This document shows positions 22,069-33,832 of a stretch of 64,000 bases of DNA, piece by piece; position 1 is the first letter of the stretch; each line of letters starts with the position of its first letter. Source of the stretch: Zasmidium citrigriseum (Eukaryota; Ascomycota; Dothideomycetes; Mycosphaerellales; Mycosphaerellaceae); contig NHNW01000046.1 of the NCBI GenBank assembly GCA_002786025.1, positions 248,001-312,000 on the forward strand. The letters run 5' to 3'. Made by a program: the position numbers and the translations under genes. The notes beneath the pieces were generated by a model that saw only the letters and a list, made by a program, of their open reading frames with translations, was not told the origin of the DNA and did no database searches.

Positions 22069-24842
22069 ATGGACGCCCATGACGTGAATCTCCACCCCAC
22101 CACTCCCTCCGCCGCCCAGTCCCCATTCGACACCTTCCAGTCGCCGTCGACGTCGATCGCCTCGCGCACGGCCAACATCCACCTCTCCACGCCCGCCGCT
22201 GACAAGCGTCCCACCATGGACTCGTACAATGGCTCCGAGATGGACATCGACACCGACGCCGACCCCTTCAACAAGCAGAAGTACACCCGTCCGCCCAACA
22301 CCAGTCGGCTGTCGTCGCAGTATCTGCCCACCAATGCTCAGGAAGACCGCCAGGCGCGCTATTCGCCCATGAACACCTCCACCACCTCGCCAACGTCCTA
22401 CATGAGTCCGCCGACCACCAACCCGTATGCGTCTTACACTCCTCAGCAGGCAGCGCGCCAATCGCCCAATCGCCAGAGCCAATACACCTCCCCCACGCAA
22501 CAGCGCTACTACGCCTCCCCGCCTTCCTCGTCGCGGGCCACTACTTCGCAATTGCCGCCGCTGCAACCCAGCATGTCGCCCAATGCCTACTACCCTCAAT
22601 CCGCCACACAACAATTGAATGCTGTCTTCGGCAACGAGCCTGACCCGCAAAAGCAGCAGCCTACCCAGCAGCAACCAACGCCCATGTCTGGCACCGAACA
22701 GCCTGTACCGCAGTTCACGCGAGTGCACAGCGTCAACGAGTTGCAGCCCAGAATCAACGCTCAGCCGCCATTTCGAAGAGCCCACCCTGAAGGTGGCTTC
22801 ATCAGTCCTCTGCAGGCCCTGACCACACATCTCCCGGCCACCTACCGAATATGCAATCCTGCCTTCCAGTACGAGTCATCCCGAAATCCGCGCCGCGTGT
22901 TGACCAAGCCGAGCAAAGGCGTGAAGAATGACGGCTATGACAACGAGGACAGCGATTATATTCTTTACGTGAATGACATTTTGGGCTCGGAAGAGACGAA
23001 TCACAAGAATCGGTACCTGATTTTGGACGTGCTGGGGCAGGGGACGTTCGGGCAGGTTGTGAAGTGCCAGAATCTGAAGACGCAGGAGGTTGTGGCCGTG
23101 AAGGTGGTCAAGAACAAGACCGCCTACTTCAATCAGAGCATGATGGAGGTCTCAGTACTGGATCTGCTGAATGGGAGGATGGACAAGAATGACGACCACC
23201 ACATTCTACGGCTGAAGGACACCTTCATCCACCGGCAGCATCTGTGCTTGGTGTTCGAGCTGCTCTCGGTCAACCTTTACGAATTGATCAAGCAGAACCA
23301 GTTCCGAGGATTGAGCACGACGTTGGTGCGGGTATTTGCTCAACAACTGCTGAATGGTCTTTGTCTACTCAGCAAGGCTAAGTTGATCCACTGTGATCTG
23401 AAGCCGGAGAACATTCTCCTGAAGAAGTGAGTCTCGCCAAAATGTGGGTTTGAACTTCATACTGACTTCTCACAGCCTGGAAAGCCCAATCATCAAGATT
23501 ATCGATTTTGGTTCCGCGTGTGACGAACGGCAGACTGTGTACACTTACATCCAGTCACGATTCTACCGATCCCCTGAGGTACTCCTGGGATTACCATACT
23601 CTGCAGCAATTGACATGTGGTCGCTTGGCTGTATTGTCGTCGAGCTCTTCCTTGGCCTTCCCCTGTTCCCAGGATCATCAGAGTACAATCAGGTGTCTCG
23701 AATCACCGAGATGCTAGGCCTCCCACCCAATTGGATGCTCGAAGTCGGCAAGCAGTCGGGCGAGTTCTTCGAAAAGGTGCACGACGAGTTTGGACGTAGG
23801 ACGTACAGGCTCAAGTCTATGGAGCAGTACTCGAGAGAGCACGGAACTAAGGAGCAGCCGAGCAAGAAGTACTTCCAGCAGACCCGGTTACCGGACATCA
23901 TCCGTGCGTATCCCATGCCAAGAAAGGGCATGAAGCAGAACGAGATTGAGAGAGGTATGTACAAAGACCAGCGGGTCAGATGGACAGTGCTGATGATTTA
24001 CAGAAATGGCCAACCGCGAAGCCTTCATCGACTTCGTACATGGCCTGCTCAACATCAACCCACTAGAACGATGGTCACCACAACAGGCGCGAACGCATCC
24101 CTTCATCACTCAGCAAAAGTTCACAGGGCCCTTCCAACCGCAGATGAACCTCAAGACGCAAAGTAGGTCACCTGCACCGGGCGTTCAACAGCAGCAACAG
24201 GCCGAAGCTCTCTCACGGCAACGAGCACAACAAGCGCAAGCGGCACAGGTACAACAAGCTGCCAATGCCGCGTACGGTCAAATGCACATGAGTCCAGGGT
24301 ACCCGACCAGCCCACACGTGGCTCAACAGCAACAAGCAGCGATGTACGGCAACATGTACAGTCCTAGTCACCAAGGAGCACCGCCTCCGTATCCCGCGAA
24401 TCCACCTTCAGCCTCGGCATATGGCCAGCAAGTGCCCATGATCCAACAGCCTCCTCCCGCGGCGTCTATGCACCCCTACGCCCAACAGCAGCAGCCGAAT
24501 CTCTACGCACAAGCGACGACCCGAGCAGGACGACAACGAGCGAGCACCATGGACGGAAATGGCATTCCACCCGCTTTGCAGCGTGTCGTCAGCCATCTGG
24601 ACCCCAATGCGCCGATCCGATTGCAGCCGAGTCCAGCGTACTATCCGCCTCCTCCCGAAGGACAGTCAGCGTCAGATGTGGGCAGCATTGGAGGTCGGAG
24701 AAGGACCAGTAGAGCCGGGACTGGACGACAAGGTGGTGGGCAAGGGCAGGATCGAAACTTTGTCAGAATGTTGGAAGACAGGACACTTGAAGAAGGGTGG
24801 AACAGCGGAGGGAATGGCAATGGATGGGCTGGAGGTGTGTGA
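22069..24842 (+). CDS. YAK1: DYRK-family protein kinase Yak1
   Basis: Three exons, 22069-23426, 23476-23954 and 24004-24842 (two 49-bp introns), encode 891 residues. A disordered Pro/Ser/Gln-rich N-terminus (1-310) precedes the kinase domain. Visible kinase features are the Gly loop GQGTFGQVV (about 321), the VAVKVV lysine, the catalytic loop HCDLKPEN with Cys replacing Arg of HRD as is usual in DYRK kinases, DFGSAC at about 463, and the YTY autophosphorylation motif (Tyr475 and Tyr477). The kinase ends near residue 650 with HPFITQQKF, followed by a Gln-rich tail ([15 protein letters not shown]). Yak1 restrains growth downstream of PKA/TOR and acts in stress responses. The first intron falls just after the catalytic loop. 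Confidence 0.96.
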
Positions 24843-25642
24843 ATGAGGGAAAGACGATATTGACATGATTTGACGTCGATCACACATGAAATGGTTATCA
24901 TTATGGTACGAAGCGCGTCTACCACAAAAGAAGATGTCGGACCATCCATACGTCGGCGGAGAGGCACGGCGCTGGAAGATGTCAGAAAAGTTCGCGCTCT
25001 CAAAGGGGAAGAACTCCAGGATCTGCGTGCGGAGATTGTCCATGTCACGACAGTCGTCCAACGAGCACGAGTGCGTCCGCCGTGAATCAGGCGCGGAGAT
25101 CTCCCCAAGCACGACATCACAGGGGGCGCGCCAGTCACAACTTCTCCAAATTAGAAGATATTGAAGGAGAGGCGGAAGTGGAGGGGGAAAGGAGAATGAT
25201 GATGATGATTGTTTTGCCATTCTTACATCTCACACCGTGCTTCCAATTCATTTGAAGGGAGTTCAAAAATGGTGCAGTGGGAGTGTGGATGGAGGGATGA
25301 TGTGTAGCCTGCGAGAAGTGGAAAACGCTTTTGAAACCCTTTGAAATATCTCTCTCTGCTTCTCTGTGCATTGCTGTTCTGCATCGTGCTTCTGCATCAT
25401 TTGGGCTTGCCCTACTCACTGATTCTGTGCATCATTCCCATCCCCGGGTGCCTCTGTAGTTGGCTGCTGGTTTGCTTCGTACTGCCAATGTGCCTGCCTA
25501 CCGACAATCTGAGCATGCGGTCATAGTCTTCTGCTGCTCTCCTTCGTAGCGACATGCTTGATAGATGCTGCTTCCAATCGCATGAAATGCTCATGGCAAG
25601 CTCTATGGTTCGTGGAGTGTTGTTAAAGCCCACTCCAGGCCT
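24843..25642. other. Convergent intergenic region, YAK1 / TAD2
   Basis: About 800 bp between two converging genes, expected to hold both 3' untranslated regions. It has a small gatgatgatgatt run near 25,197. Frames of 60-180 codons on the minus strand (about 24,640-25,220) overlap the YAK1 3' end, are Ser/Pro-rich and lack domains, so I do not call them. Confidence 0.45.
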
Positions 25643-26402
25643 TCACTTTGCGACTTTGACTTCGTGGGCCCCGAGGACCGGCGTGCTGATGGCCGGAGTG
25701 CCAGCTGCTGGCGTGTCGATGGGCGTGGCATTCTGAGAGACCGGCACAGGTGTCACAGTGACAGGCAAAATCTCCGTCTTGAGCTCCCTGTTCTTCTTCG
25801 GCTTCGGGTCAGGCGCTTCACCACCATGTCAGCAATCAGCATCCAAAGCACACGTGATAGAACAGAACTCACCCTTCTCATTCTCCTGCACATAAAACCG
25901 TCTCAACAACATGATGGCCTCCTCACGAAACAGACCTCCATACACCGGATACGCGCGATCAACACCCGGGTCAGCGTGGATATTCATCACGCCGCCGCAG
26001 CCTCCGAAGCGATCATTGAGACAGCCAAAGTACACAGCTCGGATGCCGTACTGCCGCAGCGCCGAGGCGCACATGATACATGGCTCGACGGTGACGTACA
26101 GGTCGGTCTCGCGGATGATGGACTGCGGGTGTTTGGCGACGATTTCGGCCAGGGCGACGAATTCGGCGTGGCGGGTGCCCTGGAAATCAGAATTAGAAGA
26201 AGGACGTCGTGTGAAGTGGATAGGTGCTTACATTGAGCGAGGCATTCGTGCCGTTGATTCCGCGGCCGATGACTTCGCCCTTGTGCACGAACACGCATCC
26301 CACGGGCGTTTCGTCGGAGGCGAGAGCGAATTCGGCCATGTCGATGGCTTTGCGCATGAAGCGCTCGTGGTAGTCGCGGTTTGGGATGGGGCCGAAGACC
26401 AT
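25643..26402 (-). CDS. TAD2: tRNA-specific adenosine deaminase catalytic subunit (ADAT2)
   Basis: Three exons, 26402-26232, 26179-25873 and 25815-25643 (introns 52 and 57 bp), encode 216 residues. The zinc deaminase signature is complete: TRHAEF supplies His61 and the proton-shuttle Glu63, and EPCIMCASAL supplies Cys91 and Cys94. With a TAD3 partner the enzyme converts adenosine 34 of several tRNAs to inosine, which is essential for decoding. The block GGCGGVMNIHADPGVDRAYPVYGGL downstream of the zinc site is typical of TAD2. The third exon adds a Pro/Thr-rich tail (APDPKPKKNRELK and onward), recovered only by splicing. The frame is open a little upstream to about 26,480, but the Met at 26402 matches the usual family start. 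Confidence 0.93.
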
Positions 26403-26735
26403 TTTGACGGTTCTGAAGAGGATTCGTTGGCTGAAGTCTTGCTTTCGTGGTGTCGATGGCAGCGCTTGGCGAGGTTGCAATGAAATGGTGTCAGAGCAGG
26501 ATTTTCAAAGTCGCCAGAGGCCGACAACACAAACACTCTATTCACATGGAAGGATCGGGGTGGGCACGGAAGCTTGCAGTGGTTGTGAATGGAAGGGAGG
26601 ATGACGCTGCAAGATGGAAAGAGGAAGTCAGAAGTCAGAATTGCTGCATCGAGAAGGTGCGACGCATGTGACGAGGGTCTGTGCGCCGAGCTAAATGTGG
26701 GTCATCCACATCGACTCATCATGTCAACGGATATG
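26403..26735. other. Short intergenic region between TAD2 start and HET gene stop
   Basis: This 333-bp region lies between two minus-strand genes and contains the TAD2 promoter. I see no gene or clear motif in it. Confidence 0.5.
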
Positions 26736-28330
26736 CTAACAGAACAAATGTATCTGCACAAATTTGTCGAATGTCTCGCCGGATTCGACGGCCTTATGTG
26801 CCTTCTTTTCCACTCGTCTCGCAACCCCGGCTCCAGACAACTTGGCATCGACCGAGGAGTGCGTTTCGTGGTCTCTGGACACCACGAATGCAGGACCAGC
26901 TAGTTCAATGCTCTTGCGTCTCGAACGGCTACCTGTGCTCTCCTCATTCGATTCGGCTCTCGAATTGATCTCAATCTTTCTTGGGATATATGGAAGACTA
27001 AATGGATCGACAGCCGAAGGATGAAACATGAGGTACTCAACGATCATGGCCTCAGCGATCTTGGCCGGATGGCCATTCGATTGGAGAATCATCTTCATAT
27101 AACGGACAGCCCGGTCATGGGTCCAGTCAAGCTTCATCATGTCGAAATACGCAAGCTGCACCTGCTGTGCGCGCCCAGTGACGGAGTGGATCGCGTTGTG
27201 AATCGTTTCTGCTGGGTCTTCGTATCCCAAACTTTCGAGACTCCTGACCAGCGAGTGGATCGCTGCGTCTCGTGAACCTCCAGATGACCAACGAGTCCGA
27301 ATGGTCGATATTATGGCCACTTGACGATGCTCCTGGGTGCAATCATCCTCGTACTGTGAGGCCACTGGTAGCAAATCAAGTGAAGCTATCTCGAATTGAG
27401 TCCGGTCAGTCTCCGGAAAAGCAGCAGACTCTTCAAAGATAGGCTGAAGATCACTGGGCATCTTCTCTGTGTCCATCTGCCCTTTCCATTTCTTCTTCTT
27501 CTTCTCTTTCTTCGCGGCCCTCTCCCCTTCCTTGTCCATAAGCTCCTTGAGCAGTCTCTTCTGGGCCTTTCTTCTCTCTCCATAAACGAGTGGCATGGAA
27601 ATGTTGAAGATGCCCAGTAAGCAGTAAGCCTTGACCTCTTCTCTGGTCGTTTCCCTGCCCACCACCCATTTCTGCTTCTCCTCGAAAGATAGACTCAGGC
27701 TTGCAGAATAGTCGTACAGCACCGCCTCAGGGATACCGGTGATTTCATGGATCGTAGCAGTCAAGTCCACCTCACTGCCAACAAAGCCCTGCATACTTCT
27801 CCTCACTCTTCCCTTAAATCCAATTCTCTCCCAGTCGGCATTGACGAAGAGGACAGTTGCAGGAGCCAGTAGCTCTTGCAGCGTCCATGCTCGAGAGAAC
27901 CATACGGCTCCTCGAAATTCCTCCATCACCTTTTCCCCGACACTCCCAACATCATTCAAGAAAGCCAAACTGCACTTGGCTTTTCTATACCATCGAAACA
28001 TGGAATTGATACTCTCTTGGAGCTCCGCACTGCTGCTCTTATCAATGCAGCAAGTATCGATCCATAGCCATTCGACGTCTGACTGAGAGCGACGAACGAA
28101 TTCTATTCATGTCATCCAATGTTCACGCTCAAAGATCATTTGGACAGCATACCACAGAACTGTTCCACCTTCCTATACCCTTCTCCCTCGGTATGCTTCT
28201 TCTTCAGCACGATCTTGTACGTAGCTTCCTGGTCGTCGGCAAGCCATCTGTGTGAGGCAATGATGTAGGGAGGCACGTGTCCCTCGTTGAACTCTTTGAA
28301 GAGCAATGTCTTGACATTGAGCAATCGCAT
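26736..28330 (-). CDS. Heterokaryon-incompatibility (HET) domain protein
   Basis: Exons 28330-28153 and 28102-26736 are joined across a 50-bp intron (gtatgc...gaatag) and encode 514 residues. The start MRLLNVKTLLFKEF is the classical HET-protein opening. Family blocks follow: YIIASHRWL, then after the splice EWLWIDTCCIDKSSSAELQE, SINSMFRWYRKAK, WFSRAWTLQELLAP, and AYCLLGIFNISMPLVYGE. The domain covers about residues 20-240. Unlike HET-E/D types there is no NACHT or WD40 part; the C-terminal 270 residues include a Lys-rich stretch (KKEKKKKKWKG) and no recognised domain. HET proteins trigger cell death after fusion of incompatible hyphae. Whether this one is an active incompatibility factor is unknown. 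Confidence 0.92.
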
Positions 28331-29023
28331 AGTCCGCCCTTCTCGTAAATGAGACCAGAGACGAAGTTATCACTGAGCTGGCGAAGCGAGACATTGCTCG
28401 GCCAGGTGTCGTGGCTGAGGCATTGCATTGCATTGCATGGTACTGCATTGGCGTGGGCGGACTAGTCCAATCTGCTCGCTGGTGGTCAGCAACCTCGAAC
28501 AATGTTGAGAGGAATTCAAAGACAGACACGTTCAATGGGTGAGCAGTCCTTGAACGGCTCATTCTTCCTCTCATAAGCTCGGTACATGCCAAAAGAAAAG
28601 TAAAACGTGGATCCTGGCAAGGTTCTCTACGCAACATATACGTACGGACCATAAAGAACAATCAATCGGCTCTCGCTATCATCAGCGGCCACATTCAGTC
28701 GCGGTAAAACTTGTTTGCGCTCAATTCCCAACAGCTCCTTCGCTGAAACATTTCGACAAGTGCAAGATTCAATCAATCAATCAATCACGCGGTTGTTCAC
28801 CAGCCGTGCTGCGCGCCGTTCCAATCCCATCCCATCCCAGCGCTGTCCCTCTGAACCCAAAACTCCTGTAGTCCTCCCTGAAAACAAACAAAACTCCAAT
28901 CTCTTCTTGCGATGCCGCTGTTTTGGCCATCAAGTCCACAAATAAAACAAAAGCCGTCAATGGTAGTAATATATGATCGTCGTAGCGAGTATCGAAAGAA
29001 AAGTCGTCGTCGTGTGTGGCAGG
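28331..29023. other. Intergenic region with short tandem repeats
   Basis: About 690 bp upstream of the HET gene and downstream of the membrane-protein gene. It contains (CATTG)3 at 28,421-28,435 and a caatcaatcaatca run near 28,770. Apart from these microsatellites I see only short frames without domains. Confidence 0.5.
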
Positions 29024-31384
29024 CTAGTCTGTCTCGCCGCTCATCCATTGGCAGTGGCAGCCGCCGGGGATCGTTCGTTTCCGTCTCGTCTGACCGGCAA
29101 CACCGGCGCTTTCATACGCTCCATAGCTTGGATCTTCCTCGTTCAGCTCCACGATGATGGGATTGCCGTTATCGTCCGCCACCCAGTTCGCACTCCAGGA
29201 GTCCAGGACCTGGTATTGTTGGCAGTATGGGTTCTGTGGGTTGTTGGGCAAGCGCCTCTCCTCAAGCTTGACAATGTAAGGGAACACTTCCATCTGGCTC
29301 CACAAGTCATTTGCGTTTTGACGCTTCGTCTTTGTGTGGCCATTGTCATCGCTGTCATGGTCTTCATAGAAGCGACGCTTGGCTTCCTCTACCCGTTCGC
29401 TGACCCATCCATTGAACGCAGAAGCAGCGCCGGTGTATGTTGCGGTCGTGAATGGTGCCGTGATGGTGCTGGTGATTACGTCCGGGGCCGGTGTCGTGGG
29501 CGGCGTGGGAGTAAGCCCGGTGGTGCTGCTCGGTGGCGGTGTAGGGGGAGGTGTGGAAGAGTTCGCAGGTGGCGTCGTCGAAGAAGCACTGCTGGAGGTG
29601 CTAGTCGCGATGGATTGCTGTACGTAGATGAAGCCTTCGAGGAAAGTGCCATTCCACACGCAGAACCACGGCTTGTCTCCGGGGGTGGCTACCTGTTTGC
29701 GATGGGTCCATTCTTCTGGAACGACGAATCCAGGAGGGTATTCACCTCGCTTCCCCTTCTTATTGCCGGACGGCATAGCTATTGCTTCCTCCGGTACGAC
29801 AACCACCTTATCGTAGAATTGTTGGAAGTAGAAGGCTGGGCCATTGCTCTTGTCGTCGTTGTCCTGTACAGTTAGAAACTGAGCAAAGCCTGTGTTCATG
29901 TAACTGAGTTGAGCGCCATAGGCGATGGTCGTGTCGTTTGATGCGTAGAACACGCTGGCGCCACTGCCCTTGCCGTTGCCTGGAACCTCGACCGAGATTC
30001 CAAGAGCGGAGTTGGGTGCTAGATTGCAATCCCAGGCCACTTGCTGTGCCCTGTTGGGAAGACACGAGCATTGTGTCTCTTCGGGTTGGCCCAAAGTCAA
30101 AGCGTAGGTGCCAGTCGGAGGCGCGCCTGACGTCGGTGAGGCGATGAGACTAGCATCGTATAGCGACGTCACGACGGTCACGGTGGCCCTGTTCACTGTC
30201 AGCACCTCAAAGTTGCACTTGTTGTAAATATGCACTTACTTGTCGCGAGCGTGGTTACCTCCAGCTACGAACCCGCCTATCACACCACCCAGTACTGCTG
30301 CGATGAAGGTCAAAACACATGCCGCCAACAGTATCCACCAGAATGGGATGCCACAGATTCGTGTCTTCCTCTTCTCTTTCCAGCTCTTTTCTTTCCAGGG
30401 CTTCTTTTCGTCGAACGTACTACCACTCCTTGAAGACGATGATGATATGAGATTCGCAGTGGAAGCACGAGATGCGTGTCTTTCTAGTGTTGAGTTATCC
30501 GCCATGGATTGTGGCGGTTGAGGGGTAGGAGATGGGTGTAGTGCGGTGTGCATGAGCGGCATGCCGGGGTCTGTGCCTGCAACAGGGGCCCTGCTGTGAA
30601 GCGCTGTCGGCAGCAATGGCATCTTCTCAGGCCCATCCTCTGGGTATCGAGTGTAAGGCGGTAACTGTTCAGTATGGCCATCCTCGCCAATTATGTCTTG
30701 ATCTTCCCCGTCCGGTCCTAGCCGTCTTGTATAGTTTTGCCCCAGGCCCGGAAACCCGACCGGTACGGGGTTTTGTCGAAGTTGCAGGGCATCGTCATCG
30801 TCGTCCAGGTCGTCATCCACGCCTTGTGGGTACAGTGCGTACGGGTGTTGCGGCCGACTTTGTGAGTACGATTGTCGCGGTGCGGGTCTCATCGTCGAAG
30901 TGGTTCCAACGCTTAGTGTCCTGGCGACACCCTGCTGATATGCGCCATAAGGATGACTTGGTCCTGCACCGAATCTGGGGCTGTTTGTCTGGGCGTAGAC
31001 GTGTGATGAGGCGGATGAGGTCGATCTCCGGGCGAGACCGTCGGGTTCGAATTCGAGGCTTTGCGGGCGTTCCTGCGTTGTGTCGTCGTCTTCGGGACTG
31101 GCAAAAGGGTTTGCGTAACTCCTCGACTTGCGCGTCGAGTTCCTCGAGGGGCCATTGGAGAAGGTTGGTGTCACCGGGCTCGTGGCATAGTGTGCAGAGA
31201 CTGTCGGTTCAGGGTGAGGAGTGACGTCGTCTTGGCGCGACTCAGCGTCTCCGTCTCGGGCGTGCGAGGGCCTGAAGCCATCCGCGACGCCGTCGAAGTC
31301 GTCGATCTCGAATTCGTCGCCGAAGACATTGGTGCGCTCATGTGTCGGGGTCGCGTCACCGTCCAGCAACGATCGCCGGTCCAT
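29024..31384 (-). CDS. Single-pass membrane protein with Ser/Thr/Pro-rich extracellular part
   Basis: Exons 31384-30240 and 30188-29024, joined across a 51-bp intron that uses the second of two nearby AG acceptors (the first shifts the frame into a stop), encode 769 residues. Residues 1-340 are hydrophilic and disordered, with acidic runs (DDDLDDDDDALQ). A basic cluster (KPWKEKSWKEKRKTR) precedes one hydrophobic helix (about 349-372, WWILLAACVLTFIAAVLGG). The basic residues on the N-side suggest N-in, C-out topology. The outer part has N-glycosylation sequons, cysteines and a Pro/Thr/Ser-rich linker (TPPPTPPPSSTTG). This plan resembles fungal cell-surface sensors or glycoproteins, but I recognise no named family, and a sensing role is inference. 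Confidence 0.75.
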
Positions 31385-32348
31385 GGTGTCGCAGACGGCC
31401 AGCCGAGGGCCGTACACAGCCTCCTTCCTCCAAATGCCTCAGCGACACTCTCCTGGGCGGTGGCGGGCGGCGTGTCGGCGAATACAGAGCGGAACCCAGC
31501 CTGCAGGGTGGAAGGGAAATGGTAGCGAGCGACGGCGGCGGCGGTGTTGGGATGCGGCGGGCAATGGGAGAGAGGAGCCTGAGGCGGGTGGTGTAGTAAG
31601 ACGAGGACGGGTCGTCTGAGGGAGTTTGGGGCAGGAGCGACGGAAACGCCAAGCCTTCGCTAGTCCAGACCAGGCAAGTTCCGCCGCCGGCTCTTGCCCC
31701 ATCAACAAGAAGTCACACTCGCTGTTGTTTGTTATGATTGATTGATAGATGCTACATTTCCGACCACTTCCTGATTCACTATCCTTTCGACCGCGCCTCA
31801 CACCTTTCGTGTAGATTGTTCTCACCGTGAGATAATTACTTCATCGCGACCAACACGTGCGCCTCCCTCTCGTCCTAGCGCGAGCAGCCGACCAATCGCA
31901 CCACGTTGGCACCGTCCGAGCTGCATTTCTCGCGCCGTCGTTCTCAAAATGCTTCGAACCCTGGCGGCATCGTCCTTAGTCACGCGCATTCTTTACAGGA
32001 AACAGATCATGGTCTTTGCTACTGTCATCAATTGTGCTGTCGGAAGTGTCTACGCTGCTACATTCAAGGCAGTCTAGCGACTTGAGCTACTGCCGTGTTC
32101 TGGCCTTCCTAAACCACCCGTCTCCGGCACTTCCACTTGATCCACCCTGCGAAGAGGAACTATGATCTCAATGGCGGTTTTCGCTCCGCGGAACGAATTC
32201 TATAACCATGGCCTGGCGACGATGAGGATGCACTCTTCCCTCTTTATCCATCTCGCCAACGCCCATAGTAAAGGTATCTCATGCAGCATGCTTATAATCG
32301 CAGATAAACAGGACTCGTCAACAGATTCGACAACATACGTTAGTCGAA
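31385..32348. promoter_or_regulatory. Promoter region of the membrane-protein gene and ERG13 3' flank
   Basis: About 960 bp. The part next to the membrane-protein start (31,400-31,640) is very GC- and purine-rich on the plus strand (pyrimidine-rich on the coding strand), consistent with a 5' leader. A 128-codon minus frame here is low-complexity and not supported as a gene. The part near 32,160-32,340 should carry the ERG13 terminator. Confidence 0.45.
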
Positions 32349-33832
32349 TCACTGCTTGACCTCGTAGGATCGCCGGAACATGTCGTCGACGTTGGTGAGG
32401 TAGTAAGTTCCTGGACGGAGCGTCTCCACGTTGCCCTGTGGCTGGTACTCCTTCTTGAGGTGCGCCCGCTCGCGGAGGTTGCACATCTCGTCGTACACCT
32501 CAGGGGCAACCGTGCGGCGGCTCTCGAGTCGGTTGTGCAAGTCGAGCTTCTGCTTCAGCTCCTCGGTGCTACCCTTAATCTTGAGCGAGAACATGGATGC
32601 CGCGAGACCAGATCCGTACGAGAAAATGGTGACGCGCTTGCCCTGAAGATCTTCGGAGGAGACGTTGCTGAGGAGGGAGACCAGGGAGCCGTAGACAGAT
32701 GCGCAGTACATGTTGCCGCACATGGTGGGGACCTCGATCGATGGCTGGACGCGCTGTGCGAATCGCTTCTTAGCCAAGCCCATGAAAGTCTTCTCAATCG
32801 TCTTGTCGGTGATAGACTGCTGGTATGCAATGTCCTTGATTTCCGCAGGCACCTCCTTGAAGAGTGGGTTCTCTGGGTTCTTGAGGTAGTCGTTGTATAG
32901 AAGGCGAGCGTAGCTCTTGGACACCAGCTTGCAGGTGGGTGCGTGGAAGCACATGTAGTCGAAGCGGTCGAGAGGTGTTTCTGGCTCTGCGTGTACGCCG
33001 TTGGCATGTCCGTTCAACTTGCTCTTGATCTGCTCTTCCCGCGCGTTGTATGCCTTGTAGCAAGCGTCAACCGCTTCGGTGTAGCACTGGAGGGAGAAGT
33101 GGCCGTCGACAAGCGGGTACTCGCTGGTCAGGTCGGCCTTGTAGAAGTCGTATGCGTGCTTGACGTAGCTGCCTCGCTGGCCAGGCTCGAAGGCCAATGG
33201 AGCGTCTGGGCCGATCAGCATGGCAACGCAGCCAGCACCTCCTGTCGGTCTGGCGTTGCCCTTCTTGTAGAGTGCAATGTCTCCCATGACGACAATCGCG
33301 TTGCGCCCGTCCCATGCGGACGACTCCATCCAGTTGATCGTGTTGAAAAGAGCATTGGTGCCGCCATAGCAGGCGTTTACAGTGTCCACACCCTCGATGT
33401 TTGTGTTGCCATGTGGTTCAAAAAGTTGCATCAACACCGTCTTGACCGACTTGGACTTGTCCAGGAGCGTCTCGGTGCCGACCTCGAGGCGGCCAATCGA
33501 CTTCGGATCGATCTCGTACTTCTTCAGGAGGGAGGAAACGGTGGTGAGGGCGAGGGAGTAGATGTCTGGTGCGGGAAGTCAGTCTTAGCGACTATGGCTT
33601 GTCGCCTCTTCGCATACCTTCACGGTCGTCGCAGAAGCTCATCTTGGTCTGGCCAAGGCCAATTGTGTATTTGCCCTGGCTGACGCCATCGAACTTCTCC
33701 AACTCTGCCTGGTCGACGCACTGGAGAGTGGTCAGTGAGTCTTCTGGTTTGAAAATTGACGCTGTGACTTACTTGGGTAGGGAAGTACAGCTCGAGGGCC
33801 TTGATTCCAACGTCTCGCGGCCGGGCGTCCAT
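32349..33832 (-). CDS. ERG13: Hydroxymethylglutaryl-CoA synthase
   Basis: Condenses acetyl-CoA with acetoacetyl-CoA to HMG-CoA, the step before HMG-CoA reductase in the mevalonate/ergosterol route. Exons 33832-33773, 33720-33618 and 33565-32349 (two 52-bp introns) encode 459 residues, near the usual eukaryotic length. Catalytic residues are all visible: general acid/base Glu86 in [14 protein letters not shown], nucleophile Cys120 in VNACYGGT, and His262 in CFHAPTCK. The C-terminal motif [15 protein letters not shown] is also conserved. The N-terminus [18 protein letters not shown] matches the cytosolic form, and no mitochondrial presequence is seen. It is the last intact gene before the RIP-mutated block, whose edge is about 900 bp upstream of its start. 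Confidence 0.96.

Noticed and set aside
21673..22830. 385-codon minus-strand frame over the YAK1 N-terminus
   Set aside because: Gly/Arg/Val-rich complement of the low-complexity Pro/Ala/Ser-coding YAK1 sequence; no domain.
24641..25220. Minus-strand frames of 165-182 codons downstream of YAK1
   Set aside because: Overlap the YAK1 3' end and its 3' flank, are Ser/Pro-rich and domain-free, and do not resemble any known gene start.
28421..28440. CRISPR-like or functional repeat from (CATTG)3
   Set aside because: A short microsatellite without spacers, in a eukaryotic genome.
31439..31825. 128-codon minus frame upstream of the membrane-protein gene
   Set aside because: Low-complexity Pro/Ser/Arg sequence in a pyrimidine-rich leader; at most an upstream frame in the 5' untranslated region.
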